DNA of 51,014 nucleotides. Source: an uncultured Desulfomicrobiaceae bacterium (GTDB lineage: Bacteria; Desulfobacterota; Desulfovibrionia; Desulfovibrionales; Desulfomicrobiaceae). Every line of letters begins with the position of its first letter. The stretch's first letter is position 1. The notes below the pieces were generated by a model. That model saw only the letters and a list, made by a program, of their open reading frames with translations, had not been told where the DNA came from and did no database searches. The stretch is from assembly GCA_937989665.1 (NCBI GenBank), contig CALKRN010000020.1:1-51014 (forward strand). Direction: 5' to 3'. Shown here in pieces: positions 35,069 to 47,382 of the stretch. Position numbers and translations under genes: made by a program.

Positions 35069-36532
35069 GTGGGGTGCCTCGGTGGGTTCTCTGTCCTGCC
35101 TGCCGATCTGCCACCGGCGGTCCTTCTTTTGCCCCTCGCCCTTGCCCTCGTGGGCAGATACGCACCATCTACCGCAGCGGCCTGGCGCCAGGGCCTGCTG
35201 GTGGCCTTGCCGGGGTTGACGGTGGCCCTCGCATGGGTGGTCGTGCCAGTGCACAAACACGGTGGACTTCCCCTTGCCCTTGCCCTCCCCTGCCCGGTCC
35301 TCCTGGCTACTGCGGTGGCCGCCTATGCCGGTCTCTTTGCCGCAGCGGTCTATTGGATCCGCCCCAAGGCCCTCTCTCCCCTCATGCCTCTCATTTTGGG
35401 CGCGCTTTGGGCCTCCCTTGAACTTGGCCGCGGCCTACTTCTCACCGGTTTCCCCTGGCTTCTCCTCGCCCAAGCCCTAAGCCCCTGGCCCTGGGCCCTT
35501 GGACCTGCCGCCTGGATCGGCGCCTATGGGCTCTCAGGGCTCCTTGCTGCCGGGGCAGCCATCTTCGCCCTCTGGCCTGGATGGCGCCGCCTGTGGGCTG
35601 CCGTGCCTCTAGCCTTCACCGCCCTCCTCGCCCTCATAGCCCCCACGCCCCAACCCACAGGCCAACTCACTGCGGCCTTGATCCAAGGCAACGTGGACCA
35701 AAGTCACAAATGGGACCCTGCCCTCCAAACGACCATCCTCAACGACTACCTACGCCTTTCACGCGAAGCGCGCACCCCTGGCCTGGATCTCGTCATCTGG
35801 CCCGAAACCGCCACCCCCTTCCATCCCCAAGACCCCAGCCCCCTGACCACCACGCTTCGCCAAGAAGGCATCCGCCTTGGCGTTCCCCTGCTCTTCGGCG
35901 CCCCGGCCTACTCCCCTCCCACCCCCAACCGCCCCACCTACGTCCTCCACAACCGCGCCTACCTCCTCGACCCCCTCGGCCTTGGCCCCTGGTATGACAA
36001 AGAACACCTCGTACCCTTTGGAGAATACGTCCCCTTTGGCGACTGGCTGCCGTGGCTCTCGAAACTTGTGCCCGGGGATTACGAATTTGCCCCCAGTCCC
36101 GCCACCGCCCCCCTGCCCTTGGGGAACACCCGCCTTGGGATCCTTATTTGCTACGAGGCCATTTTCCCTGAACTCACCTGGGCCCGGGTCCGCGAAGGAG
36201 CTGGCATCCTCATCAATCTAAGTAACGACGCGTGGTTCGGCGACACCGCCGCCCCCCGCCAGCACCTGGCCCTTACGGTGCTGCGCGCCGTGGAGGCCCA
36301 ACGGGCCATCTTTCGAGCCACTAACACCGGCATTACCGCGGCGGTTGCCCCTGATGGCCGCATCGTCGCCGCCGCCCCACAGTTTACCGCCACCACCCTC
36401 ATCGCCCAGCTTCCCGTGTTGACAAGGCAGAGCTTTTACCACCAGCATTTTCACGCCATCCACGGAGGATTTGTCGCCACCGCCATCCTTGGCCTTGTTT
36501 ACTTGCGGCGATTCCACCTTCATCAAGGATAA
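35069..36532 (+). CDS. lnt: Apolipoprotein N-acyltransferase
   Basis: The 487-residue protein is the final enzyme of lipoprotein maturation in the inner membrane. The N-terminal ~190 residues form several membrane helices, then a nitrilase-like periplasmic domain follows. The catalytic Glu, Lys and Cys are in VIWPETATPF, KEHLVPFGEYVP and LICYEAIFP, and the C-terminal helix ends the protein. The start is uncertain: no ATG or strong ribosome binding site is in frame after corC. GTG 35069 is the best in-frame choice; CTG 35057 has AGGGGC upstream. It lies just after corC. Confidence 0.9.
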   Translation: MGCLGGFSVLPADLPPAVLLLPLALALVGRYAPSTAAAWRQGLLVALPGLTVALAWVVVPVHKHGGLPLALALPCPVLLATAVAAYAGLFAAAVYWIRPKALSPLMPLILGALWASLELGRGLLLTGFPWLLLAQALSPWPWALGPAAWIGAYGLSGLLAAGAAIFALWPGWRRLWAAVPLAFTALLALIAPTPQPTGQLTAALIQGNVDQSHKWDPALQTTILNDYLRLSREARTPGLDLVIWPETATPFHPQDPSPLTTTLRQEGIRLGVPLLFGAPAYSPPTPNRPTYVLHNRAYLLDPLGLGPWYDKEHLVPFGEYVPFGDWLPWLSKLVPGDYEFAPSPATAPLPLGNTRLGILICYEAIFPELTWARVREGAGILINLSNDAWFGDTAAPRQHLALTVLRAVEAQRAIFRATNTGITAAVAPDGRIVAAAPQFTATTLIAQLPVLTRQSFYHQHFHAIHGGFVATAILGLVYLRRFHLHQG

Positions 36533-36537
36533 CACTT

Positions 36538-37654
36538 ATGCTCCAATATTCCGAACTCAAGACCCGCGCCCTCGCTCTCAGTGGGCAATTCCAAGAGCTC
36601 TGGGGGCGTCTTTGACTTAAGCCGCCACCAAAACCGTCTGGCGAGCATCGAGGCCCAGCTCGCCGCCCCAGGCGCCTGGGATCGCCCCGAAACCCTCACC
36701 CCCCTGCTGCGGGAAAAGACCCAACTCGAAGCCACCATCAGCTCGTGGGAAGGATTGCGCGATGCCCACACGGCCATGGAAGAGTGGCTGGAATTGGCGG
36801 CCGAAGACGAAAGTCCAGATGTCCTTAGCGCGCTGAACGAGGCCATTGCCCACTTGACCGAGGAGCTCGAGGCCGTCCAGCTGCGCACCCTCCTGGGCGC
36901 CCCCGAAGACACGGCCGATGCCATCCTCGAAATCCATCCTGGTGCCGGTGGTACCGAATCCCAGGACTGGGCCGAAATGCTGTTGCGCATGTACCGCCGT
37001 TTTGCCGAGCGCAAAGGCTTTCGCACGGAACTCATGGACCTCTTGCCTGGGGATGAAGCCGGGATCAAAAGCGTGACCCTGCAGATTACCGGCCCCTATG
37101 CGTACGGCCTGCTCAAGGCAGAAAAAGGCACCCATCGGCTTATCCGCATCTCCCCCTTCGACGCCAGTGGCCGTCGGCACACGTCCTTTGCCTCGGTGGA
37201 TGTCTATCCCGCGGCCAGTGACGCCATCGAAATCGAGGTGCGTGAGGAAGACCTGCGCATCGATATCTTCCGCTCCAGCGGCCCAGGCGGCCAATCCGTC
37301 AACACGACCGACTCGGCGGTGCGCATCACCCATCTGCCCACGGGCCTTGTTGTGCAATGCCAAAACGAAAAATCCCAGCACAAGAACAAAGAAACCGCCA
37401 TCAAGGTGCTCAAGGCCCGGCTGCTGGAATTGGAGCTCGAAAAACGGGCCGCCGAGCGCCAAGCCGAGTACGCCGCCAAAGGGGCAATTGCATTTGGCTC
37501 GCAAATCCGTACCTACACCCTCCAACCATATCGCCTTGTGAAGGACCACCGCACCAATACGGAAACCAGTAACGTGGACGCCGTCCTCGATGGCGCCTTG
37601 GATAGCTTCATCCATGCCTACCTCCTCCACCTCCATGCCCAACGCACCGCTTGA
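36538..37654 (+). CDS. prfB: Peptide chain release factor 2, with programmed +1 frameshift
   Basis: The protein of 371 residues recognises UGA/UAA stop codons. The first 25 codons run from ATG 36538 to CTT 36610-36612, then meet an in-frame TGA (36613-36615). Shifting +1 at CTT TGA C gives GAC and the rest of the protein. A GGGGG run (36602-36606), like the internal Shine-Dalgarno of the classic site, precedes it. With the shift, SPF falls at residues 205-207 and GGQ at 250-252, exactly where they lie in the E. coli protein. So RF2 autoregulation by frameshifting is conserved. It starts 5 bases after lnt. Confidence 0.97.
36602..36616 (+). promoter_or_regulatory. prfB programmed frameshift site
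   Basis: GGGGGCGTCTTTGAC combines a Shine-Dalgarno-like G-run, the slippery CTT and the UGA-C stop context. Low RF2 makes the ribosome pause at UGA and slip +1, restoring RF2 synthesis. Confidence 0.95.
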
Positions 37655-38453
37655 CCCCTCCCAATGGGAAGCCCTGGCCGTAGAACTCCGCCTCATCGAC
37701 GAGGCGGCCCGCCGCCACACGGGCGGCCACCCCGCGCTCCTAGCCCGACCCATTCCCAGCCTGGACCCCCAGGCCTGGCAGCACTTCGCCAAGACCCATG
37801 ACCTTAGCCATTGGATGGTCCTCTCCCCTGGAGGCGAGGCTTCGGCCCTGGCCGCCCTCGCCCAGCACATGGAAGAGCTGCGCCAGCAGCGCTATCAGGA
37901 CCCCCTCACCGGGCTGCCCAACCGTGGGGCCTTCGATGCCGCCTTGGCCCTCGAGCTCGAGCGCACCCGCCGCACAGGGGCTCCGGTGAGCCTGGCCATC
38001 CTCGACATTGATGACTTCAAACGTCTCAATGACACCGCCGGTCATCCCGCAGGTGACGCCGTGCTCCGGGCTGTGGCCCAGGTCCTGCGCACGACGACCC
38101 GCCGCCTGGACCTTGTGGCGCGCTTGGGGGGCGAAGAATTTGCCATTATCCTGCCCGCCACAAGCCGCAGTCGGGCCGTGGCCATGGTAGAACGCGTCCT
38201 TGCTGCGGTGCGCACCACCGCCATCCCTTGGGAGGACACCGTGCTCCAGGTCACCATCTCAGCAGGCGTGGCCAGTGCTCGAGGACGCGAACCCGTAGAG
38301 GCCGCGGCCCTCTACGTCGAAGCAGATCAGGCCCTGTATGCCGCCAAACGGGCTGGCAAGGATCGGGTCTTTGCCGGGACAGAACTGGGCCGTGGGTCCG
38401 AAGAGGCCGCTTTGGTGCGTCAGGATGAAAAACGCTTTCTGTTTCGCAAGTAA
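37635..38453 (+). CDS. GGDEF-domain diguanylate cyclase
   Basis: The protein of about 272 residues has a short N-terminal region without membrane helix, a coiled segment (LAQHMEELRQQRYQDPLTGLPNR) and a GGDEF domain. The active-site motif is GGEEF, and RRLD (RxxD, the product-inhibition I-site) lies five residues before it, so it is probably an active c-di-GMP synthase with feedback control. Start candidates are ATG 37590, 37614 and 37635, none with a strong ribosome binding site; all overlap the end of prfB. A MinD-like gene follows after 9 bases. Confidence 0.85.
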   Translation: MPNAPLDPSQWEALAVELRLIDEAARRHTGGHPALLARPIPSLDPQAWQHFAKTHDLSHWMVLSPGGEASALAALAQHMEELRQQRYQDPLTGLPNRGAFDAALALELERTRRTGAPVSLAILDIDDFKRLNDTAGHPAGDAVLRAVAQVLRTTTRRLDLVARLGGEEFAIILPATSRSRAVAMVERVLAAVRTTAIPWEDTVLQVTISAGVASARGREPVEAAALYVEADQALYAAKRAGKDRVFAGTELGRGSEEAALVRQDEKRFLFRK

Positions 38454-38462
38454 GGAGCCCCC

Positions 38463-39278
38463 ATGCATCCCAATCGAACGATGAGCATCGCGCTGGCTAG
38501 CGGCAAAGGGGGAGTCGGCAAGACGAACATCGCCCTCAACCTTGCCCTTGCCTTGGGAGATCTCGGCCACCGCGTCCTCCTCCTTGACGCCGACCTCGGC
38601 CTGGCCAATGTCGATGTCCTTCTTGGTATCGCCCCGCAGTACACCATCCATGACATCCTCCACGGCACCCCGGCCCAGGACGTCCTCATCGCCCTCGACC
38701 CGCATGTGGACCTTCTCCCTTCGGCCTCCGGGGTAGCAGACTTGGGAGACCTCGACGAAGACGCCCAAACCACCCTCATGGGCCATCTGGAGGGGATCTT
38801 CCACGGCTACGACTTTCTCCTCCTTGACCTTGGCGCAGGCATCAGTCCCACGGTGGTGGCCCTCGCCGCCATGCCCCAAGAGCGGGCGGTGGTCATCACC
38901 CCAGAGCCCACCTCCCTCACGGACGGCTATGCCTTCATCAAGGTCCTCCTCCTCCAACGCGGAATCAAAAACTTCCACGTTATCGTGAACATGGTGGAAC
39001 AAGAAAACGAAGGCCATGTGGCCTTCGAACGCCTCTCGCTGGCCTGCGAGCGCTTCCTCAACCTCGGTATTCGCCTCATGGGTATCATCCCCCGTGACCC
39101 CAAGATTGCCGACGCCGTGCGCGAGCAAACTCCGTTTCTGCGTCTTACCCCCGAGGGCCCCGCGGCCCAGGCCATCCGCCTCATGGCACGCGACCTTGCC
39201 CAGCGCCGCGAACGCCTCGCGGGGCTCATTGCCCGCTCCCCCATCCTCAAACCTTTGGTGAACCATTCCGGAGAATAA
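38463..39278 (+). CDS. MinD/FleN-like ParA-family ATPase
   Basis: The 271-residue protein has the deviant Walker A SGKGGVGKTNIALN near the N-terminus, the switch LLLDADLGLANVDVLLG and FLLLDLGAGIS, typical of FleN (FlhG/YlxH), which controls flagellar number. It lacks the amphipathic C-terminal helix of cell-division MinD in any obvious form; the tail is LAQRRERLAGLIARSP. The assignment to FleN rather than MinD is an inference. No flagellar genes are in the window. AAGGAG precedes the ATG. Confidence 0.85.
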   Translation: MHPNRTMSIALASGKGGVGKTNIALNLALALGDLGHRVLLLDADLGLANVDVLLGIAPQYTIHDILHGTPAQDVLIALDPHVDLLPSASGVADLGDLDEDAQTTLMGHLEGIFHGYDFLLLDLGAGISPTVVALAAMPQERAVVITPEPTSLTDGYAFIKVLLLQRGIKNFHVIVNMVEQENEGHVAFERLSLACERFLNLGIRLMGIIPRDPKIADAVREQTPFLRLTPEGPAAQAIRLMARDLAQRRERLAGLIARSPILKPLVNHSGE

Positions 39279-39320
39279 CAGCCCCCTGTCCCCAACCTCC
39301 ATGACCACTTGGAGTTCTCG

Positions 39321-40121
39321 ATGCCTGCTCGCATTCTGGTCTTGCTTGTACTCGTCCTCAGTGCTCCCTACCTCCTGCCTCCAGCCCAGGCCGAATTGCT
39401 CCTCCTCTACACCGCCGAGACCCATGGCCAGGTAGGCCCATGCCCGGTGTGCGGCGGCTATGCCATGGGCGGACTCGCTCGCCGGGCCACGGTCTTCAAC
39501 GAACGGCCCCATGCCCTGCGCATCGCGGGGGCAGGGGAGTTGCACACCGTCACGGACCCAGAGCGCCTCCATCGCCTCGGCCAAGCCTTCCAGCGCCTGC
39601 GCTATGACCTCATGGCCGTAACTGCAGCCGAAGATGCGGCCCTGCGTGCCGCCCAAGTGGACCTGCCCCGCGAGGTCTTTGGCCCCACCCCCCAGCTACG
39701 GTTCCTCTCCTCGCCCGCCGGTCCAGTGGCAGTCATCGTCTTCCCGGCCTCGCCTGCGGACCTCCAGGCCGTCATCGCCTTGGCTGAGGAAGCACGGCAC
39801 CAAGCAGGGCTCGTCATCGGCCTCTCGCCTTGGGGAGCCGAAGCCGAACAGGCAATGCTCGCCACTGCTCCCCAGGCCCTGGACCTCCTCCTTGGCGCCG
39901 GCCCTGGGCCTGGGTCTGGCGGGCTCTTTATGAACGACGGTGCCACGGTCTGGCTCCGTCCCTATACCGAAGGCAAGACCGTGGCCGAGGTGCGCATCCC
40001 CACCCTGCCCCAGCCCGGCACCAAGGTCCGCTGGCAACCAGGCGACAACCTCACGGCCACAGCCATCGGCCTGACCCACTTCATCCCCAGTGACCCCGAG
40101 ATAGCGGCCTTGTTTCCCTAA
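39321..40121 (+). CDS. Exported phosphoesterase-like protein, metal site apparently lost
   Basis: The 266-residue protein has a signal peptide (LVLLVLVLSAPYLLPPAQA). It then resembles 5'-nucleotidase/UshA-type calcineurin phosphoesterases: LLYTAETHGQVGPCPVCGG and GGLARRATVF. However, the usual metal ligands do not appear: the first reads ETHG rather than DTHG, the GDxxD region is GAGELH, and GNHE is replaced by TAAED. It may therefore be a non-catalytic relative. ATG 39321 has GGAG before it. Its last ~150 bases are duplicated downstream of the island. Confidence 0.6.
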   Translation: MPARILVLLVLVLSAPYLLPPAQAELLLLYTAETHGQVGPCPVCGGYAMGGLARRATVFNERPHALRIAGAGELHTVTDPERLHRLGQAFQRLRYDLMAVTAAEDAALRAAQVDLPREVFGPTPQLRFLSSPAGPVAVIVFPASPADLQAVIALAEEARHQAGLVIGLSPWGAEAEQAMLATAPQALDLLLGAGPGPGSGGLFMNDGATVWLRPYTEGKTVAEVRIPTLPQPGTKVRWQPGDNLTATAIGLTHFIPSDPEIAALFP

Positions 40122-40142
40122 GATTCTTCGCGCGTCGCGAAA
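39972..40142 (+). repeat. Left 171-bp direct repeat flanking the island
   Basis: Bases 39972-40142 recur at 45794-45964 with a single difference (C 40016 against T 45838). The repeat contains the last ~50 codons of the phosphoesterase-like gene, its stop, and 21 bases beyond. It ends just after the palindrome TTCGCGCGTCGCGAA (40127-40141). It has the look of a duplicated target or recombination site. Confidence 0.95.
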
Positions 40143-40392
40143 CGATGGCGCCCCGTCCTCGCGGGGATCGTCTCCCTCCCCCCAAGCCGATTTCCTCGGA
40201 CATGCCCCAATGCCGGACACCGCTGGCCGCAAAGAAGAGCCAGAGATGGAAATCGCCTCGAAATGAAGTCCCAACTGCCAGGCAACGTTGACCAGCAGGG
40301 AGGTCTTTGCGTAGGGACTTCCTTGCTCCCACCCCCCAGGCCACTTGCTCGCTTCAATTTGGGGGCTGATGGTGCCCTGTGCCCTGCTGCCC

Positions 40393-41061
40393 ATGAAACT
40401 TATCAAATCGCGCCAACGTGTCGCCGATCATGGCGAAGTCTTCACCCCTCTCTGGTTGGTGGAGGCTATGCTCGACCTCGTCAAAGACGAATCCGAACGC
40501 ATCGACGCCCGCTTCTTGGAGCCGGCCTGTGGCAGCGGCAATTTTATTGTCCCGGTCTTGCAGCGCAAACTCGCCACTGTCCAGCGGACGTTCGATGGAA
40601 CCGAATGCGAAAAGCGATATTACTCCTTGCAATCGATTATGAGCATCTATGGAATCGAACTTTTAGCGGATAATATCACTGAATGCCGTGCCAATATGCT
40701 GCACGTTTTTGCCGATTTCCTGAACATCGAACCATCAGATGCATTGTATCGGGCAGCGGTATACGTCCTATCGCAAAATATCATCCATGGTGACGCCCTA
40801 AAGATGCTCACCCACGACGGCCAGCCCATTGTCTTTGCCGAATGGGACTATCTCGGCAAAGGCACGTTCCAGCGGCGCGATTTTCATTTCAACGAGCTTG
40901 CCCGCACTTCCACCATCACCACGCAACTCCCGCTCTTTGCCCATCTATCGCGGCAGCACATCTTTACGCCCATCAGGACCTACCCACCAATGACGGTGGA
41001 CGATCTGGCGGCATGTGCCGACCAAGGGACGACCGTGTCCACTGCCGGGGAAGGAACATGA
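40393..41061 (+). CDS. Small N6-methylase-like protein, no NPPY motif
   Basis: The 222-residue protein has the opening (VADHGEVFTPLWLVEAML) and SAM-binding motif I (FLEPACGSGNF, 41-51) of N6-adenine DNA methylases. It has no NPPY catalytic motif; at the expected place is QPIVFAEWDYL. Families of this kind are usually accompanied by a second methylase. It could act as a partner subunit of the Eco57I-type methylase downstream. Start candidates are ATG 40393, which fits the family's beginning, and ATG 40369, which has TGGGGGC upstream. It ends in an ATGA overlap with the next gene. Confidence 0.65.
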   Translation: MKLIKSRQRVADHGEVFTPLWLVEAMLDLVKDESERIDARFLEPACGSGNFIVPVLQRKLATVQRTFDGTECEKRYYSLQSIMSIYGIELLADNITECRANMLHVFADFLNIEPSDALYRAAVYVLSQNIIHGDALKMLTHDGQPIVFAEWDYLGKGTFQRRDFHFNELARTSTITTQLPLFAHLSRQHIFTPIRTYPPMTVDDLAACADQGTTVSTAGEGT

Positions 41062-41594
41062 CGACCGTGGCGGCTTCCGTGCCGGTGCTTCGCTGGGCGG
41101 CCAGGCGCGCACGGCTCGCCGATGATGTGCTAAGGGCGCGTTTCAAGAAGTGGCCCTTGTGGTTGCGCGGCGAGGCACAGCCCACGCTGAAGCAACTGGA
41201 AGACTTCGCGCGTCTTACCCACACGGCTATTGGTTACTTTTTTCTGCCGGAGCCGCCGCGCCTTTCGCTGCCGGTGCCGGACTTCCGCACCCTGCGTGAT
41301 GAGGCGCTTCGTGAGCCCAGCAGCGATCTGCTGGATACCCTCTATCTCTGCCAGCAGCGGCAGGACTGGTACCGCGAGCATGCCCGCATGCGCCGCCCGG
41401 CCTTGTCTTTCGTTGGCAGCGCTAATGTGCAAGAAGCGCCGGAAGCGGTGGCGCAACGCCTGCGCGAGGCGCTCGGCCTGTCCGTCGAGGAGCGCCGCCG
41501 GATGCCCACCTGCGACGAAACCCAGCGGCTGGCGCGCGAGTTCAAGGTCAGCACCTTGGTTGTACTGCACCGCCTGGCAGACGGAGCAACGTGA
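41058..41594 (+). CDS. ImmA/IrrE-like protein lacking its protease core (internally deleted)
   Basis: The 178-residue protein starts like the ImmA/IrrE-type proteins in restriction islands, with TLKQLEDFARLTHTAIGYFFL and LPVPDFRTL and a helical middle part. Where the family continues through a peptidase domain with HExxH, the sequence jumps at RRRMPT to CDETQRLAREFKVSTLVVL, a typical C-terminal segment of the same family, then stops early. The central part has therefore probably been removed by an in-frame deletion, and the tail is truncated too. This is based on my memory of the family. The gene is coupled to both neighbours (ATGA upstream, GTG directly after its stop). AAGGA precedes the ATG. 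Confidence 0.6.
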   Translation: MTTVAASVPVLRWAARRARLADDVLRARFKKWPLWLRGEAQPTLKQLEDFARLTHTAIGYFFLPEPPRLSLPVPDFRTLRDEALREPSSDLLDTLYLCQQRQDWYREHARMRRPALSFVGSANVQEAPEAVAQRLREALGLSVEERRRMPTCDETQRLAREFKVSTLVVLHRLADGAT

Positions 41595-45744
<4,150 letters not shown>

Positions 45745-45793
45745 GCCCTGTCCGGCCCCTGCCCGTCCTCATCCTTGCGCCGAGCAAGACAAC

Positions 45794-45964
45794 GGCAAGA
45801 CCGTGGCCGAGGTGCGCATCCCCACCCTGCCCCAGCCTGGCACCAAGGTCCGCTGGCAACCAGGCGACAACCTCACGGCCACAGCCATCGGCCTGACCCA
45901 CTTCATCCCCAGTGACCCCGAGATAGCGGCCTTGTTTCCCTAAGATTCTTCGCGCGTCGCGAAA
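45794..45964 (+). repeat. Right 171-bp direct repeat flanking the island
   Basis: This is the second copy of 39972-40142, differing only at 45838. It contains the orphaned 3' end of the phosphoesterase-like gene, including the stop at 45941-45943, and the palindrome at 45949-45963. No gene start is attached to it. Confidence 0.95.
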
Positions 45965-46190
45965 ATAAGGAGCCCAGTTTTTCTGCCCAGAGGCAGCCCT
46001 ATCTCAACCGCGCCCCACCGGCGCATTGACCCTTCAAGGCAGTGCAGACTATGCTCCTTTTCACTGGCAGGACGATTGCCTCCCCAAATGCGGCCACAAG
46101 TCCACCGAGCCGCCAGTTGGGTCGAGGAAGGCAATGGACCGCCGAGGCTCACAAGCACACCACGCACCCCGACGCACTGCGAGGATAAGG

Positions 46191-46295
46191 GCAAAAAAAC
46201 ACCACGGAGGGCGACGTTTCGCGCTGGATGGCAGTGAGCACAATGCACACGGCATCCCAGCGGCAAAAAACACCACGGAGGGCGACGTTTCGCGC
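46191..46295 (+). repeat. 34-bp direct repeat, two copies
   Basis: 46191-46224 and 46263-46295 share ACCACGGAGGGCGACGTTTC and flanking GCAAAAAA and GCGC, differing by one A in the run. They are 72 bases apart. Confidence 0.9.
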
Positions 46296-46390
46296 GCTAA
46301 CCCCACCCAGGCCGAGTCCTGGAGCAGGACACCCAAGCAGGCACCATGCCGCCCGGTCCGGTCGGTGGGCGCACGGAGGCCAAATCTTGG

Positions 46391-46494
46391 AGCGAAATAC
46401 CCGTGGTGGGGCCTGGAACAAAATGCCTGTGGTGGGGTATGAAGCGAAATACCCGTGGTGGGGCCTGGAGCGAAATGCCTGTGGTGAGACGGGG
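46391..46494 (+). repeat. Four tandem 26-bp repeats before dapF
   Basis: Units at 46391-46416, 46417-46442, 46443-46468 and 46469-46494 share the core GCGAAAT-CC-GTGGTGGGG with A/G changes; units 1 and 3 are identical. The array ends 21 bases before the dapF start. Confidence 0.9.
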
Positions 46495-46515
46495 TGCCAA
46501 TACGAGGGAGCGATT

Positions 46516-47340
46516 ATGTCCACCATTTCTTTTCACAAGATGCACGGCAGCGGCAATGACTTTATCCTCATGGATAACCGCGAGATCGGACTTACGCCGG
46601 ACGTCATGCCGCTGTGGGCCAAGGCCCTATGCCGCCGCGCCTTTTCCGTAGGGGCCGATGGATTCATCGTTCTTGAGCCTGGGAATGGGGACATCCAGGT
46701 GCGCTGGCACTTTTTCAACGCCGACGGTTCGCGGGCGGAGATGTGTGGCAATGGCTCGCGCTGCGCCGCGGCCCTTGCCCACCGCCTCGGCCTGGCCCCC
46801 GCCAATCTCATCCTTGGCACCGATGCTGGCCCCATCCAGGCCCAGGTCTTTCCTGAAACCAACGAAGTCGATGTCCAGCTTACGCCGCTCCGTGACCTGC
46901 GCCTTGGCCTCGAGCTAAAACTGGAGGACGAGCACTTCACCGTCCACGGTGCCAACACCGGCGTGCCCCATGCTGTCGTCTTTGTGCCCCAGGTGGCGGC
47001 CGTGGATGTCCACCGCTTGGGTCGCGCCCTCCGCGTACATCCCGCCTTTGCCCCGTCTGGGACCAACGCCAATTTTGCCCAAATCGTGGACCGCGGTCAT
47101 ATCCTCCTGCGCACCTATGAGCGCGGAGTGGAGGCCGAGACCTATGCCTGTGGCACCGGCGCTGCGGCGACCGCAGCGGTGGCCCACGCCTTAGGCTTGA
47201 CGGATGCCCATGTAGAGCTCACGACTTCTGGCGGCGAGCGGCTTGGCGTTACCGTGGAGGGGACCACTCTGCGGCTGCGCGGCCAGGCTGTATACGTCTT
47301 TCGTGGCGAGTTACCGGGTTCCCCACTCACCGATAACTAA
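46516..47340 (+). CDS. dapF: Diaminopimelate epimerase
   Basis: The 274-residue enzyme interconverts LL- and meso-diaminopimelate. It has KMHGSGNDF at the N-terminus, the catalytic Cys pair in EMCGNGSRC and YACGTGAAATA, and a two-domain symmetrical length. ATG 46516 follows GAGGGAG. The next gene is dapA, giving lysine and peptidoglycan precursors together. Confidence 0.95.
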   Translation: MSTISFHKMHGSGNDFILMDNREIGLTPDVMPLWAKALCRRAFSVGADGFIVLEPGNGDIQVRWHFFNADGSRAEMCGNGSRCAAALAHRLGLAPANLILGTDAGPIQAQVFPETNEVDVQLTPLRDLRLGLELKLEDEHFTVHGANTGVPHAVVFVPQVAAVDVHRLGRALRVHPAFAPSGTNANFAQIVDRGHILLRTYERGVEAETYACGTGAAATAAVAHALGLTDAHVELTTSGGERLGVTVEGTTLRLRGQAVYVFRGELPGSPLTDN

Positions 47341-47382
47341 GCCTTTTTTCTCAAAACTTTGGGCCACAGGGGAGGAACGCAA

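Larger units (their letters stand above)
45965..46515. other. 551-nt gene-free region upstream of dapF
   Basis: No gene is supported. The stretch holds two sets of tandem or near-tandem repeats, listed separately. The last bases carry GAGGGAG before the dapF ATG. Open frames on both strands are low-complexity products of the repeats. Confidence 0.6.

Noticed and set aside
36581-37654. prfB as a simple ORF starting at 36581
   Set aside because: This start ignores the first 25 codons and the programmed frameshift; the SPF and GGQ numbering only fits the ATG at 36538.
45965-46442. Open frames of over 90 codons upstream of dapF
   Set aside because: They are products of tandem repeats, present in several frames and strands, with no ribosome binding site.
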